Source: Lentilitoribacter sp. Alg239-R112 (GTDB lineage Bacteria; Pseudomonadota; Alphaproteobacteria; Rhizobiales; Rhizobiaceae). Taken from it: a DNA stretch of 64,000 bases. Within the stretch, counting starts at the first letter, position 1. Each line of letters opens with the position of its first letter. This document shows, piece after piece, positions 34,608-43,967 of the stretch. The notes below the pieces were generated by a model. That model searched no databases. It was not told the origin of the DNA and worked only from the letters and a program-made list of their open reading frames with translations. The translations under genes were made by a program, and so were the position numbers. The stretch spans positions 992,001 through 1,056,000 of the forward strand of contig NZ_LS999833.1 of assembly GCF_900537175.1 (NCBI RefSeq). The letters are read 5' to 3'.

Positions 34608-35702
34608 CTAAACTGGGTAGGCGAAACAGTCCTTCTCCTGCCAAACAAGCGTACCTTCCTGCCCTTCATCGAAGTCAGGAGCAGCAAGATCGTTTAGAAC
34701 TTTAATGTTAATCTCAGTTCCGTCAGGCAATTTGAATTGGTATCGAATAAAGTCACCAACATAGTAACGGCTCTCAAAAACCGCTGTCAGCTCATTGTCA
34801 TATGCATGTTCTGTCGGTTGAATGAAGAGTTTTTCCGGTCTAATGGAAACAATACAATTGTCATTTTCGCCAATACCATCAGCCGCTTGTGCTTTTATGC
34901 TTCCACCATCACTTGGCTTTACATCAGCTATGCCATTTTCAATGCGACCAACTTTACCAGGGATGAAATTATTCTCGCCTATAAAATCTGCCACAAATGC
35001 ATTGCTGGGCCGTTCATACAGGACCGCTGGTGCATCACATTGCTGTACAACTCCATCATTAAACACTGCGATACGGTCTGACATCGACAATGCTTCTGTT
35101 TGGTCATGTGTAACGTAAACTACTGTAAATCCGAGTTTTTTGTGTAATCTCGTGATCTCATATTGCATTTGCTCACGCAGTTTTTTATCCAATGCACCTA
35201 GTGGTTCATCCATTAGAATCATTGTCGGTTCAAAAATCAAAGCCCGAGATAGTGCAACACGTTGTTTTTGGCCACCAGATAGCTGACCGGGATACCGACC
35301 TCCAAACTCTTCCATTTCGATGAGTTTAAGATATTTCGTAACACGTTCTTTTATTTGTTCTTTTGGCATTTTCCTCACTGACAGAGGATAGCCAAGATTC
35401 TCGCTAATTGTCATATGCGGAAAGAGGGCATAGTTTTGAAAAACAACACCAATGTTTCGCTTGTAGGGAGCTGTTTTTGTAATAGAGGTGCCTAGTATCG
35501 AAATGTCACCACTCGTAACACCTTCAAACCCGGCAAGCATCATCAAAACCGTACTTTTCCCAGAGCCAGAAGGCCCTAGCAAGGTTAGAAATTCACCTTC
35601 TTTAACATCCAACGTAAAATCTTTAACAACTAGATTTTTTTGGTCATAACTCTTTTTAACATTTTCGAATTTAAGAAACGCTTCACGGTTTTCTCCACCC
35701 AT
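34608..35702 (-). CDS. ABC transporter ATP-binding protein, PotA type
   Basis: A 364-residue ATPase. Walker A GPSGSGKST, Q-loop VFQNYALFPHMT, signature LSGGQKQRVALSRAL, Walker B MILMDEPLGALD and H-loop VTHDQTEALS. A C-terminal TOBE domain (about 240-360) includes RPEKLFIQ. GGGAGGA lies nine bases before the ATG. First gene of the operon potA-like, potD-like, potB-like, potC-like, dehydrogenase. Confidence 0.9.
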   Translation of the reverse strand: MGGENREAFLKFENVKKSYDQKNLVVKDFTLDVKEGEFLTLLGPSGSGKSTVLMMLAGFEGVTSGDISILGTSITKTAPYKRNIGVVFQNYALFPHMTISENLGYPLSVRKMPKEQIKERVTKYLKLIEMEEFGGRYPGQLSGGQKQRVALSRALIFEPTMILMDEPLGALDKKLREQMQYEITRLHKKLGFTVVYVTHDQTEALSMSDRIAVFNDGVVQQCDAPAVLYERPSNAFVADFIGENNFIPGKVGRIENGIADVKPSDGGSIKAQAADGIGENDNCIVSIRPEKLFIQPTEHAYDNELTAVFESRYYVGDFIRYQFKLPDGTEINIKVLNDLAAPDFDEGQEGTLVWQEKDCFAYPV

Positions 35703-35793
35703 ATGCGATAGTCCTCCCAGACATTTTCATAAGATGATATGCCGTAAATTTACATAGATATAGAAACAGATGAATTAATGTGATGGGTACAGA

Positions 35794-37251
35794 TTAAATT
35801 GAATTCAAAACACTTCGCAAGATAGCAAGACCACCTTCAATTTTCGTAACAGGGACGCTGGAAACTCCTAACCGGAAGTAATTTTCACCTTCTCTTCGGT
35901 CGCAAAAACAGTTTGCAATCGCCTCAATAACAAGCCCTTCATCCAGGGAACGTTTTACAATTTGCGTCGAAATACCTCGCTTTTGCGGATCTTCTAAAAC
36001 GAATGTTGTTCCACCGAAGGCACCAGTAATTTCAAAATCCGAGAACTCTTTATGCAATATAGATTGAGTGAGATTCCAACGACGCTCAAATACATTATGT
36101 AGAGATGATAAAAGTGCATCATAATGACCAAACCTCAGAAAGAGGGCCGCAGTATTTTGCAAAATCATAGGTGGATTTCTAATCATTAAACCACGCGAAG
36201 CACGCGCTTCGTCGATGATTTTTTCATTGGCAATCATAAAACCGATACGCAACCCCGGTGCCAAACCTTTTGAAAGGCTTGTTATATAAATTACACGTCC
36301 GGACTGATCTTCCCGTTGAAGGGCCAATGGTGAGGCGTTTCTATAGTCGACATCACTTTCATAATCATCTTCTATGATCAGGAAATTTTCCTGATTTGCC
36401 ATTTTGAGCAAAGCTTGGCGGCGCTCAGATGACATTGAAGCTGTTGTTGGAAATTGTCTGTTTGCAGTTATGCAAACCAAATCAACGCCCTTCAATCTAT
36501 CATCCACAATCATGCCATCTTGATCAACAGGTATGGGTCGCACGTCATCATACATGCCGTTCAATATTTCACGAGTTTCAGGATAGCAAGGGTCCTCAAT
36601 GGCAACCACTTTCCCTTTACCGCGCAATATTGACGCCGCAATATATAGAGCCTGCTGAGCCCCCATCGTTATCAAAATCTCTTGTGGACGCGCGTATATT
36701 CCACGCCTTGGCAATATTCTACTCTTTATCTGTTCCAAAAGTTCTTCACTGTCCTGGTAAAAATTATCACCGGACCATACGCTTAGATCTCTTTTGTTCA
36801 TTGCAAGCCGTGTACATTCGCGCCATTCGGCTAAAGGGAACCGATTTACATCAATTTGCCCACACACAAATGGATAAGGAAAATCACGCCAATTGGCAGG
36901 CCTGGGGATGTAGGAATATTTTACAGAATTATCACCACCATTGATATGCTCATCAAGATTAACCTGCGAATAGGTTGTTTTTGGTTGTTCGGCAGGCGTG
37001 ATCCGAAGATCTTTTCGCACAAAATACCCGGACCTTTGCTTACTCTCAATAAGATTGCCTTCCAGTAACCGATTGTAACTTCCCAGAACCGTATTGAGAG
37101 AAACAGATAATTCACGAGCCAGATGCCTGCATGATGGGAGCTTTACGCCAGGCTCTAGAATGCCATCCAAAATATGGCGCGAAATTTCAAAATGAATTTG
37201 ATCTCTCAATCCAGTTTTTGAAGATCTGTCTATATCAATTCTTAAACTCAT
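35794..37251 (-). CDS. MocR/PdxR-type regulator (GntR winged helix fused to aminotransferase domain)
   Basis: An N-terminal GntR-type winged helix (LRDQIHFEISRHILDGILEPG, then LARELSVSLNTVLGSYNRL) is linked to a fold-type I aminotransferase-like domain. The latter has the PLP lysine in YITSLSKGLAPGLRIGFM and an upstream IIEDDYESD motif. Such proteins sense PLP or amino-compound adducts and commonly activate vitamin B6, GABA or taurine genes. The frame is open to 37299 with several ATGs; 37251 is chosen since MSLRIDIDRS matches the usual family start, but this is uncertain. It lies upstream of the Pot-type operon in the same direction, so it probably regulates that operon. Confidence 0.85.
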   Translation of the reverse strand: MSLRIDIDRSSKTGLRDQIHFEISRHILDGILEPGVKLPSCRHLARELSVSLNTVLGSYNRLLEGNLIESKQRSGYFVRKDLRITPAEQPKTTYSQVNLDEHINGGDNSVKYSYIPRPANWRDFPYPFVCGQIDVNRFPLAEWRECTRLAMNKRDLSVWSGDNFYQDSEELLEQIKSRILPRRGIYARPQEILITMGAQQALYIAASILRGKGKVVAIEDPCYPETREILNGMYDDVRPIPVDQDGMIVDDRLKGVDLVCITANRQFPTTASMSSERRQALLKMANQENFLIIEDDYESDVDYRNASPLALQREDQSGRVIYITSLSKGLAPGLRIGFMIANEKIIDEARASRGLMIRNPPMILQNTAALFLRFGHYDALLSSLHNVFERRWNLTQSILHKEFSDFEITGAFGGTTFVLEDPQKRGISTQIVKRSLDEGLVIEAIANCFCDRREGENYFRLGVSSVPVTKIEGGLAILRSVLNSI

Positions 37252-37498
37252 CCAGCGCGTCCCACACATGTCTCGCTTCAACATACGACACAAAAACAAC
37301 CCAGCGTCATCAGAAAAAATTGAAAAACTTTATCCTGTAACAACCAATTTGATCAACGTTTTGCTACCATATTGCGCAAACACATCCATAGACAGCTTAA
37401 GCTCTCGGATCAATCAATGCTGATTTTGCAGATTAACCAACGTATGGCAATGCAGATGCAATCTTGCGGACTGAATAAATCCTCAAAATTCGATCTTG

Positions 37499-38542
37499 CT
37501 ACGACGTTTCCTGCTGAGAAATACGCGGCACAAGAGCCACCAATAGATCTTTCATATTGAGCATACCAACTGGTACATCCCCATCATTAACTTGATAATT
37601 TTTCGACGCATCGCCACCAGATAAAGCTATAAGGTCTTCAAGATTGTCGTTGATATCAACAATACCGTTTGACGTTTTATCAATTTTACCCTTTGTCATA
37701 ACCGAGCGTACTCGCAAAACTCTTGCTCGATTTATGTCCGAAACAAAGTCTTCAATATAAGGATCATTAGGGTGTAATAAAATATGTTGTGGTTCGCCTT
37801 GCTGCACAACCTCACCATCTTTTAAGATCACCAAATGGTCTGCAAGCTTGAGCGCCTCATCCAGATCGTGGGTGATAAATATGATTGTTTTCTGAAGCTC
37901 ATCTTGAAGCTCTAATAGCAAATTCTGCATGTCGGTACGTATCAAAGGGTCAAGCGCAGAAAACGCCTCATCCATCAGCATAATTTCACTGTCAGAACCA
38001 AGCGCTCGCGCAATGCCTACGCGTTGTTGCATCCCGCCTGATAGTTGATGGGGGTAGTGATCCTCGTACCCAGATAGTCCAACACGCTCAAGCCAACTCC
38101 GATTACGTTCGTCAGCTTCCGCAATATTTTCTCCACGAATTTTTGCCGACATGCCAACATTTTGCAATACCGTTTTATGTGGCAAAAGTGCGAAATTTTG
38201 AAACACCATCGACATGGCATTTCGACGTAAGGTACGCAATTCGTCAACATTCAGTGCCAATACATCGCGTCCATCTATGACAACCTCACCGCCAGTGGGT
38301 TCGACAAGGCGATTCAGATGTCGGATTAATGTGGACTTCCCAGAACCTGAAAGCCCCATAATAACCGTAGTCTTTCCGCTTTGCATATCAATATTGATAT
38401 TTTGCAAGCCAAGAACATGTCCGTGAATGTCAAGTAGTTCCGACTTGCTCATCCCACTTTTCACGTGCTCCAGCATTTCTCCAGGTGCGTTGCCAAATAT
38501 CTTATACAAGTTTCGAATTGATATTTTTGGTTGTTGTGTCAT
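37499..38542 (-). CDS. proV: Glycine betaine/proline-type ABC transporter ATP-binding protein
   Basis: A 347-residue ATPase of the ProV/OpuAA subclass. N-terminal IRNLYKIFGNAPGEML, Walker A GLSGSGKST, signature LSGGMQQRVGIARAL, Walker B IMLMDEAFSALDPLIRTDM and H-loop FITHDLDEALKLAD. A C-terminal CBS-like tail ends near 347. GGGG lies eight bases before the ATG. It is the third gene of the proX-proW-proV unit, five bases after proW. About 250 bases without a gene separate it from the MocR gene and show no structure I can support. Confidence 0.9.
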   Translation of the reverse strand: MTQQPKISIRNLYKIFGNAPGEMLEHVKSGMSKSELLDIHGHVLGLQNINIDMQSGKTTVIMGLSGSGKSTLIRHLNRLVEPTGGEVVIDGRDVLALNVDELRTLRRNAMSMVFQNFALLPHKTVLQNVGMSAKIRGENIAEADERNRSWLERVGLSGYEDHYPHQLSGGMQQRVGIARALGSDSEIMLMDEAFSALDPLIRTDMQNLLLELQDELQKTIIFITHDLDEALKLADHLVILKDGEVVQQGEPQHILLHPNDPYIEDFVSDINRARVLRVRSVMTKGKIDKTSNGIVDINDNLEDLIALSGGDASKNYQVNDGDVPVGMLNMKDLLVALVPRISQQETS

Positions 38543-38547
38543 GACAT

Positions 38548-39594
38548 CTACCCCTTATGGGTCACGTTGATACGCGACAATGCAGCTTTGCTGACACGGT
38601 CCAGCATAATTGCGAGTAAAACAATGCACACACCCGAGACAAGGCCAACACCAAGTTCAAGGTTCCGAATGCCCCTCAGCACCAATACACCAAGTCCGGG
38701 TGCCGAAACCAATGATGCAATAACTACCATTGCCAACGACATCATGATTGTTTGATTGAGACCTGCCATAATTGTAGGCAGCGCAAGTGGAATTTCAACA
38801 CCAAATAGTTTTTGGCGCGTCGACATACCAAAGGCATTTGCGGCCTCTATGACATCTTTATCGACAAGCCTAATACCAAGATCTGTCAAACGAATGATCG
38901 GCACAACGGCATAAAGGATAATCGCAATCCCATAGAGTTTGGATTCTGTTACCGAAAACAAGAAGATCAATGGAATAAGATAAACAAATGTCGGCAGTGT
39001 CTGAAGCATATCTAAAATGGGAATACCAACGCGCTGTAGTTTATCATTTTTGGACATCAGTATGCCGACAGGCACACCTATCAATACGCTCACCCCAGTA
39101 CAAACAAAGATAATCGATAAGGTTTGTGCCGCGTAACTATAATGATCAATGATAGCCATAAACAGCAAAGTTACAGCCACCAATAAAACGCCCTTAATGG
39201 TACGCGTCACAAGATATGTCGCCACAAGCAGAAGCGGTATCATGAGAAACCAAGGCATACTTTCAAAAAACCAAAGCGATCCGTCAAGAGCCCAACTCAG
39301 CGGTTCGGTGATTGGATCCAGCACCTGTTTTAACCCGCCCTTAATAACCAAAAACCCATTCTCGACGGCCGATGTCATATCGCGCGTCCGACCTATTGCG
39401 CCACATGCATCGTGCAAGTTATCAAGAGACGGAAACGGGGTATTCCAACCCGAGACTGCAGCTTCTTGCTCTGCCTCAGATGCGCCGTTTGCGCGTGCCA
39501 GAAGTTGCGCCATCGTCAAAGGACCATCTTCTTTTGAAGCATCACACCAGTCGCGCAGTCCTAGGACATTAAAAAGTCCATCATAATAAGCCAT
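38548..39594 (-). CDS. proW: Glycine betaine/proline-type ABC transporter permease
   Basis: A 348-residue permease with a cytoplasmic or periplasmic N-terminal extension before the first helix (WALDGSLWFFESMPWFLMIP) and a ProW core. Recognisable segments are GVPVGILMSKNDKLQRVGIPILDMLQTLPTFVY (given here in two parts by eye) and the EAA loop ANAFGMSTRQKLFGVEIPLA. GGGGA lies six bases before the start. Works with ProV and ProX to take up quaternary-amine osmolytes or choline-like compounds. Confidence 0.88.
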   Translation of the reverse strand: MAYYDGLFNVLGLRDWCDASKEDGPLTMAQLLARANGASEAEQEAAVSGWNTPFPSLDNLHDACGAIGRTRDMTSAVENGFLVIKGGLKQVLDPITEPLSWALDGSLWFFESMPWFLMIPLLLVATYLVTRTIKGVLLVAVTLLFMAIIDHYSYAAQTLSIIFVCTGVSVLIGVPVGILMSKNDKLQRVGIPILDMLQTLPTFVYLIPLIFLFSVTESKLYGIAIILYAVVPIIRLTDLGIRLVDKDVIEAANAFGMSTRQKLFGVEIPLALPTIMAGLNQTIMMSLAMVVIASLVSAPGLGVLVLRGIRNLELGVGLVSGVCIVLLAIMLDRVSKAALSRINVTHKG

Positions 39595-39649
39595 TGATTA
39601 TCCCCGTCCCAGCTCAATTCCCAGTTCCGGCTTCTGCGGCCGAATTTAA

Positions 39650-39679
39650 AAAAAGGTGCCATCTCAGAGGCACCTTTTT
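39650..39679. terminator. Hairpin terminator or attenuator between proX and proW
   Basis: Perfect arms AAAAAGGTGCC and GGCACCTTTTT around an eight-base loop. The T/A tracts on both sides make it look like a bidirectional intrinsic terminator. It follows the proX stop by nine bases on the minus strand, so it should end most proX messages and leave limited readthrough into proWV. Confidence 0.8.
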
Positions 39680-39688
39680 CAATTATAT

Positions 39689-40648
39689 TTACTTGATTAA
39701 AGCCGACAACTTTGTCTTAGCATCATCAGTAATCCATTTTGACCAAACATCAGGATAAGTGGTTAAAAAATGAACAGCCGCTTCTTCGTTCGAAGCTGAG
39801 TTGACTTCTTTCCAGGATAATACTTCACCCATCTGCGCATTAGTAAATGAAACCTTAGACATCAAGTCAGCTATTTCAGGATTTCGCGTCTGGAAATCGG
39901 CCGTAACGACTGTTTTCACTGGGCCAATGGGCCAGCTTGATTTGCCAACAGCATCACAATCTGGATCTGCCATACATGCAAATACTTCTGGGTCATGAGC
40001 ACCTAAATCGATAGATACCATCGGGTATTTACCCAAAACAGCGGTCGGAGCCCAATAATATCCGAGCCAAGGTTCGTTGTTTTCAAACGCAGCGGCAATT
40101 GAAGTCGCTAGTGTTTCACCCGAACCATGTTGGAAAATTTCAAACCCAGCATCGACAAGGCCGTAATTTTTTGTCATGTCAGCATTGACATTTTTACAGC
40201 CCCAGCCGTCCGGGCAACTATGAAAACGACCACCAAAAAGTTCTTTATTAGCAATAATTCCTTCAACTGTTGCCAGTTCGGGACGTTCATCTACAAGTGA
40301 TTTAGGAACCCACCATCCTTCAATGCCACCATCGGACAGCACATCAGCGATTGTTTTAATCTTACCGGATTCACTTAGCTCTTTATATGCTGGTGTTCCG
40401 TTGGTCCATAATTCTGTGACAATGTCGGGTGTGCCAGTTTCTGCAACGGATACCAGCGCAGGAGTAGTGGATGAAGGAACCGTTGATACACTGCATCCAT
40501 AACCCTGTTCCATAATAAATTTTGAAACGTGTGTAACAACCGCGGAGGATGCCCAGTTCATTTCGGTAATGGATACATCGCCGCATTTGGCGTGCGCAAC
40601 GCCCGCAGTCAATGTCATAGCCGCTGTCAGTGTCAATAATTTTATCAT
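39689..40648 (-). CDS. proX: Glycine betaine-type ABC transporter substrate-binding protein
   Basis: A 319-residue OpuAC-type binding protein. Signal peptide MIKLLTLTAAMTLTAGVAHA, then CGDVSITEMNWASSAVVTHV. Tryptophan-containing segments (DIVTELWTNGT, GIEGWWVPKSL, EPWLGYYWAPTAV) could form the aromatic cage for a quaternary ammonium group. AAGAGG lies nine bases before the ATG. Its own terminator suggests higher expression than the membrane parts. Choline, betaine, proline betaine and carnitine are all possible ligands. Confidence 0.87.
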   Translation of the reverse strand: MIKLLTLTAAMTLTAGVAHAKCGDVSITEMNWASSAVVTHVSKFIMEQGYGCSVSTVPSSTTPALVSVAETGTPDIVTELWTNGTPAYKELSESGKIKTIADVLSDGGIEGWWVPKSLVDERPELATVEGIIANKELFGGRFHSCPDGWGCKNVNADMTKNYGLVDAGFEIFQHGSGETLATSIAAAFENNEPWLGYYWAPTAVLGKYPMVSIDLGAHDPEVFACMADPDCDAVGKSSWPIGPVKTVVTADFQTRNPEIADLMSKVSFTNAQMGEVLSWKEVNSASNEEAAVHFLTTYPDVWSKWITDDAKTKLSALIK

Positions 40649-41115
40649 AAATGTATACCTCTTAAGTCGGTTTAGCCGTTATTTTAAATAAGCTTTAAGG
40701 AAATTTTCGTGAGCTTCGTCAGTCGCGATTTGAAAACGCGTGAGAATGCACGTCAGTCACAATATTTGAACAAGCATACGTTCTTTGCACGTGCAGCTCG
40801 TTAAGCCTTAGCAAGTAAAGCCTGTGAAATGTCTGTTTTATTGCCGTTATTATTATTTTTATTTCAGATGAAATTGTAGCAACCTTTGGTACGCTTAAAC
40901 AGATCTACTATCTTAAACAATGCAGCTAGTATTACAACCCGCTAACAACATTTCATCGATAATCTTGCGGATTTAGCTTAGTAATGAAAGTAACTAAACA
41001 ACCAATTCAGCAACTGTTCTTGTTTTTTGAGTAAATTAGTGCTGGCTCAATCCATTCCGACAAGATAATAAACTATTTTTGAAGATCGTAATTATAGAGA
41101 GCACTTATCTATATC
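40649..41115. other. Divergent intergenic region, about 470 bases
   Basis: Holds the promoters of proX (minus) and of the KAS III cluster (plus). I find no gene. The only notable sites are a perfect TGCACGTGCA palindrome at 40786-40795 and another TGCACGT about 40 bases to its left, which could be regulator sites. I could not place a convincing -35/-10 pair for either side. Confidence 0.4.
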
Positions 41116-41154
41116 TTGAGCGTCGCTTTAATTGCTGGATCAGGTGTACATAAT

Positions 41155-42141
41155 ATGAGTGGTTTAAAAATCGCGGGTACTGGCAGAGCATTACCAAGCC
41201 ATAAAGTTTTAGCTGCCGAACTCGATAAGAAACATAACTTTGAAGCAGGACACATTGAAGCTGTAACTGGCGTCATGACCCGTTATTTCTGCGAACATGA
41301 AAACCAAATCGACATGGGGGTTGATGCCGCGCGCAAGGCACTTCAAGACGCAGGCATTGAACCTACCAACCTTGATTTAATTATAAGTGCAGCGGCTGTG
41401 CCTTATCAGCCTATTCCAGCCACGGGCCCGGCAATTCAGCGCGCCTTGGGAATTGACGACGGGCAATGTTTTGCAACCGACATCAACTGCACATGTCTTG
41501 GCTTTCCAACTGCACTACATTTTGCAGATGGTTTGCTGCGCTCTGGTATTTATTCAAATATTCTCGTAGTTTCATCTGAGGTTGCCTCACGTGCATTACC
41601 TTGGGAAACACAATCACATGTGGCAGGATTGTTTGGAGACGGAGCAGCAGCAGCGGTTCTAAAACTCGGAGCGGGTGCTGGCATTCGAGCTGCAAAATTT
41701 GCAACTTACTCCTCCGCTTATGATGCATGTATGATTGGCTCCGGAGGCACAAGATTTGATTTTGAAAAAGAAACCTCGCTTTTCTCTGCGCACAGCAAGT
41801 TCACGATGGACGGTAGAGAACTTTTTAAAATAACAGCAAAACATTTTGGTTCTTTTGTAAAAAAGTTGCTTACTGATGCCAACACTAATCAGGCAAACAT
41901 AGACCGTGTTATCGCCCATCAAGCTAGTCCCGGAGCACTGGCTCACATGATTAAACTATGTAAGTTTGAACAGGAGCAAGTGGTAAATATTGCTGCCGAT
42001 TTCGGAAATCAAATTGCCGCTTCAATTCCCTTCACATTAGATTACGCGCGAGAAAACAGGCTGATCGAACGTGGAAATCGAATTTTGCTTCTCGGCACAT
42101 CCGCAGGTGTTTCGTTTGGCGGTCTTGTGATGGATGTATGA
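41155..42141 (+). CDS. 3-oxoacyl-ACP synthase III (KAS III) family protein
   Basis: A 328-residue thiolase-fold condensing enzyme with the FabH-type triad: Cys114 in DINCTCLGFPTA, His255 in AHQASPG and Asn285 in ADFGNQIAASIP. GDGAAAAVL is another family mark. The ATG at 41155 is chosen over the TTG at 41116 since the family begins close to GLKIAGTGRALPS; neither has a strong ribosome site. It is not next to plsX or other fatty-acid genes, so a housekeeping FabH is unlikely. As first gene of a five-gene coupled operon it probably makes the carbon-carbon or ester bond that starts a specialised acyl product. Confidence 0.85.
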   Translation: MSGLKIAGTGRALPSHKVLAAELDKKHNFEAGHIEAVTGVMTRYFCEHENQIDMGVDAARKALQDAGIEPTNLDLIISAAAVPYQPIPATGPAIQRALGIDDGQCFATDINCTCLGFPTALHFADGLLRSGIYSNILVVSSEVASRALPWETQSHVAGLFGDGAAAAVLKLGAGAGIRAAKFATYSSAYDACMIGSGGTRFDFEKETSLFSAHSKFTMDGRELFKITAKHFGSFVKKLLTDANTNQANIDRVIAHQASPGALAHMIKLCKFEQEQVVNIAADFGNQIAASIPFTLDYARENRLIERGNRILLLGTSAGVSFGGLVMDV

Positions 42142-42144
42142 GCT

Positions 42145-43134
42145 ATGAGCCGAATTCTAATTACTGGAGCGACAGGTTTTCTTGGTGGTGCACTGGTTAA
42201 ACGGTTACACAATGACGGTTTTGACATCGTAGCGACAGGACGTAACAAGCGCATGCTGGAAAGCCTGCCGTTACCGAATAAAAATAAAATTGAAATAGAT
42301 TTAGCAACAACTTCTCCAACAGACTTACTGGCGAAATTTGGCGATATAGAGCGCATTATTCACTGTGCTGCCCTTTCTTCCCCTTGGGGCGGCAAAATCG
42401 CTTTCTGGTCGGCGAATGTTAGAGCAACTGAGAATTGCCTTACGCTCGCCAACGCTCTAAATATTGAGCACTTTGTACACATTTCTTCACCAGCTGTTTA
42501 TTTTCAGTTCCAAGACCAGCTAAATGTTGCGGAGCATTTCACACTACCAAAACCTGTCAACCACTATGCTCGCACCAAAGCAATAGCCGAAAGTCGAGTG
42601 AAGGCAAACGGTCTGGCCTATACCATAATTCGGCCAAGAGGCATCTATGGTCCAGGTGATACTGCACTGCTGCCTCGCCTTTTACGAACCGCAGAAACAG
42701 GCCCTCTTCCACGGTTTCAAAATGGATCTGTTAAAACTGACATAACATATATTGATGATGTGCTGGACGCTATTTCCTGCACTTTGAATTCTCAGCAGCA
42801 GGCGATCAATAAAACATTTAATATTTCAGGAGGCGTTGCTCTTCCAATTTGCCAAATTGCGGAAAGAGCGTGCGCTGCAAAGAATATAAAAGTCCGTTGG
42901 CGTAATCTACCAATCGGGCCGACACTGGCGGCAGTTCGCATAAATGAATTCATATCAAAGATGAGGTCTGGAAAACCAGAGCCACGCATCACAGCCTACG
43001 GCCTTGGAGTGTTCGCCTATAGTCAAACCCTTGACATTTCAAATGCGCAAAAGCATCTAGGTTGGCAGCCCAAAATTTCGCTTGAAGAAGGTCTTGAGAG
43101 GACTTTCTACCGACAACACGGGCGGCAGGTATGA
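42145..43134 (+). CDS. NAD(P)-dependent epimerase/dehydratase (3-beta-HSD-like extended SDR)
   Basis: A 329-residue extended short-chain dehydrogenase. N-terminal ITGATGFLGGALVKRL nucleotide fold, ISSPAVYF and the YARTKAIAE active-site pair Tyr and Lys, then TIIRPRGIYGPGD and DITYIDDVLDAI. It starts three bases after the KAS III stop and overlaps the next gene by ATGA. The order KAS III then SDR recalls OleA/OleD pairs, where the SDR reduces the beta-keto acid. That reaction is a reasonable inference here. Confidence 0.85.
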   Translation: MSRILITGATGFLGGALVKRLHNDGFDIVATGRNKRMLESLPLPNKNKIEIDLATTSPTDLLAKFGDIERIIHCAALSSPWGGKIAFWSANVRATENCLTLANALNIEHFVHISSPAVYFQFQDQLNVAEHFTLPKPVNHYARTKAIAESRVKANGLAYTIIRPRGIYGPGDTALLPRLLRTAETGPLPRFQNGSVKTDITYIDDVLDAISCTLNSQQQAINKTFNISGGVALPICQIAERACAAKNIKVRWRNLPIGPTLAAVRINEFISKMRSGKPEPRITAYGLGVFAYSQTLDISNAQKHLGWQPKISLEEGLERTFYRQHGRQV

Positions 43135-43967
43135 GCACAACAATGCCCAAATTCTTTACAACATCCATTTTACCAGTAAGCGAGAGACTGGTTTTAAAAG
43201 GTGGAGCGAAACGGCCGATACCCGTTCGCGTCCGCGTTGGCTATTTTCACCATCCGCGTTTTGGTCATACGCTTATTGATACTGGCTATAGCCGTTACGT
43301 AACACACCCCGAAAAGAGTGACTTATTGCTGGCTGCATATCGGCTCATTGTGAAACCCAAAATTCTGAATAAAACGCCACTAAAAACAGGACTTGCCCAA
43401 ATTGGCATAGATAAGAACGAAGTCGAAACTGTCATTTTAACACATTTCCATGCCGACCATATTGGTGGCTTGCTTGATCTTCCCAATGTCAAAATATTGT
43501 GCTCAAGGTGGGCATGGAACAGCTTTCTGGAAAAAGGAAAAATCAGGAATGCTTTGAATGGTGTATTTTCGATCTTGATGCCTGACGACTTCGAAGGCCG
43601 CGTTGCTTTTTTTGAAGATACCTTTGTTTCACCCGCTCCTCTTGGCCTTGGAGATGGTTTTGATATAGCCGGAGATGGATCTATTATCTCTGTTGACCTT
43701 CCCGGTCATATGGAGGGTCATGTTGGCATCTGTTTTCCTAAGCTTCCCAAACCGTTTCTATATGCTGCAGACACACAATGGCTCTTACAGGCGATAGAGG
43801 AGGATCTGTGCCCTGGTCTTCCAGCTCGGCTTGTTTATCAAGACGCTCGTGCTGCGAAGCAAAGTGTGACAAAGGTTAAAAGCTTTATGGAACAGGGGGG
43901 TGATGTGATGCTGTGTCATGATCCGCACCTTCATCCCTTGGATATCGATGGGGAGTTTGCAGTTTGA
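43131..43967 (+). CDS. Metallo-beta-lactamase-fold hydrolase
   Basis: A 278-residue MBL-fold protein with the metal motif HFHADHIGG, then GHMEGHVG and AADTQW later ligands. No signal peptide, so cytosolic. Within the cluster it could be a thioesterase or lactonase releasing or editing an acyl intermediate. It overlaps both neighbours by four bases. Confidence 0.82.
   Translation: MSTTMPKFFTTSILPVSERLVLKGGAKRPIPVRVRVGYFHHPRFGHTLIDTGYSRYVTHPEKSDLLLAAYRLIVKPKILNKTPLKTGLAQIGIDKNEVETVILTHFHADHIGGLLDLPNVKILCSRWAWNSFLEKGKIRNALNGVFSILMPDDFEGRVAFFEDTFVSPAPLGLGDGFDIAGDGSIISVDLPGHMEGHVGICFPKLPKPFLYAADTQWLLQAIEEDLCPGLPARLVYQDARAAKQSVTKVKSFMEQGGDVMLCHDPHLHPLDIDGEFAV

Noticed and set aside
40786..40795. 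TGCACGTGCA palindrome as a quorum-sensing box for the KAS III cluster
   Set aside because: Only ten bases, not a lux-box match, 360 bases from the first gene, and no LuxR or LuxI gene in the window.
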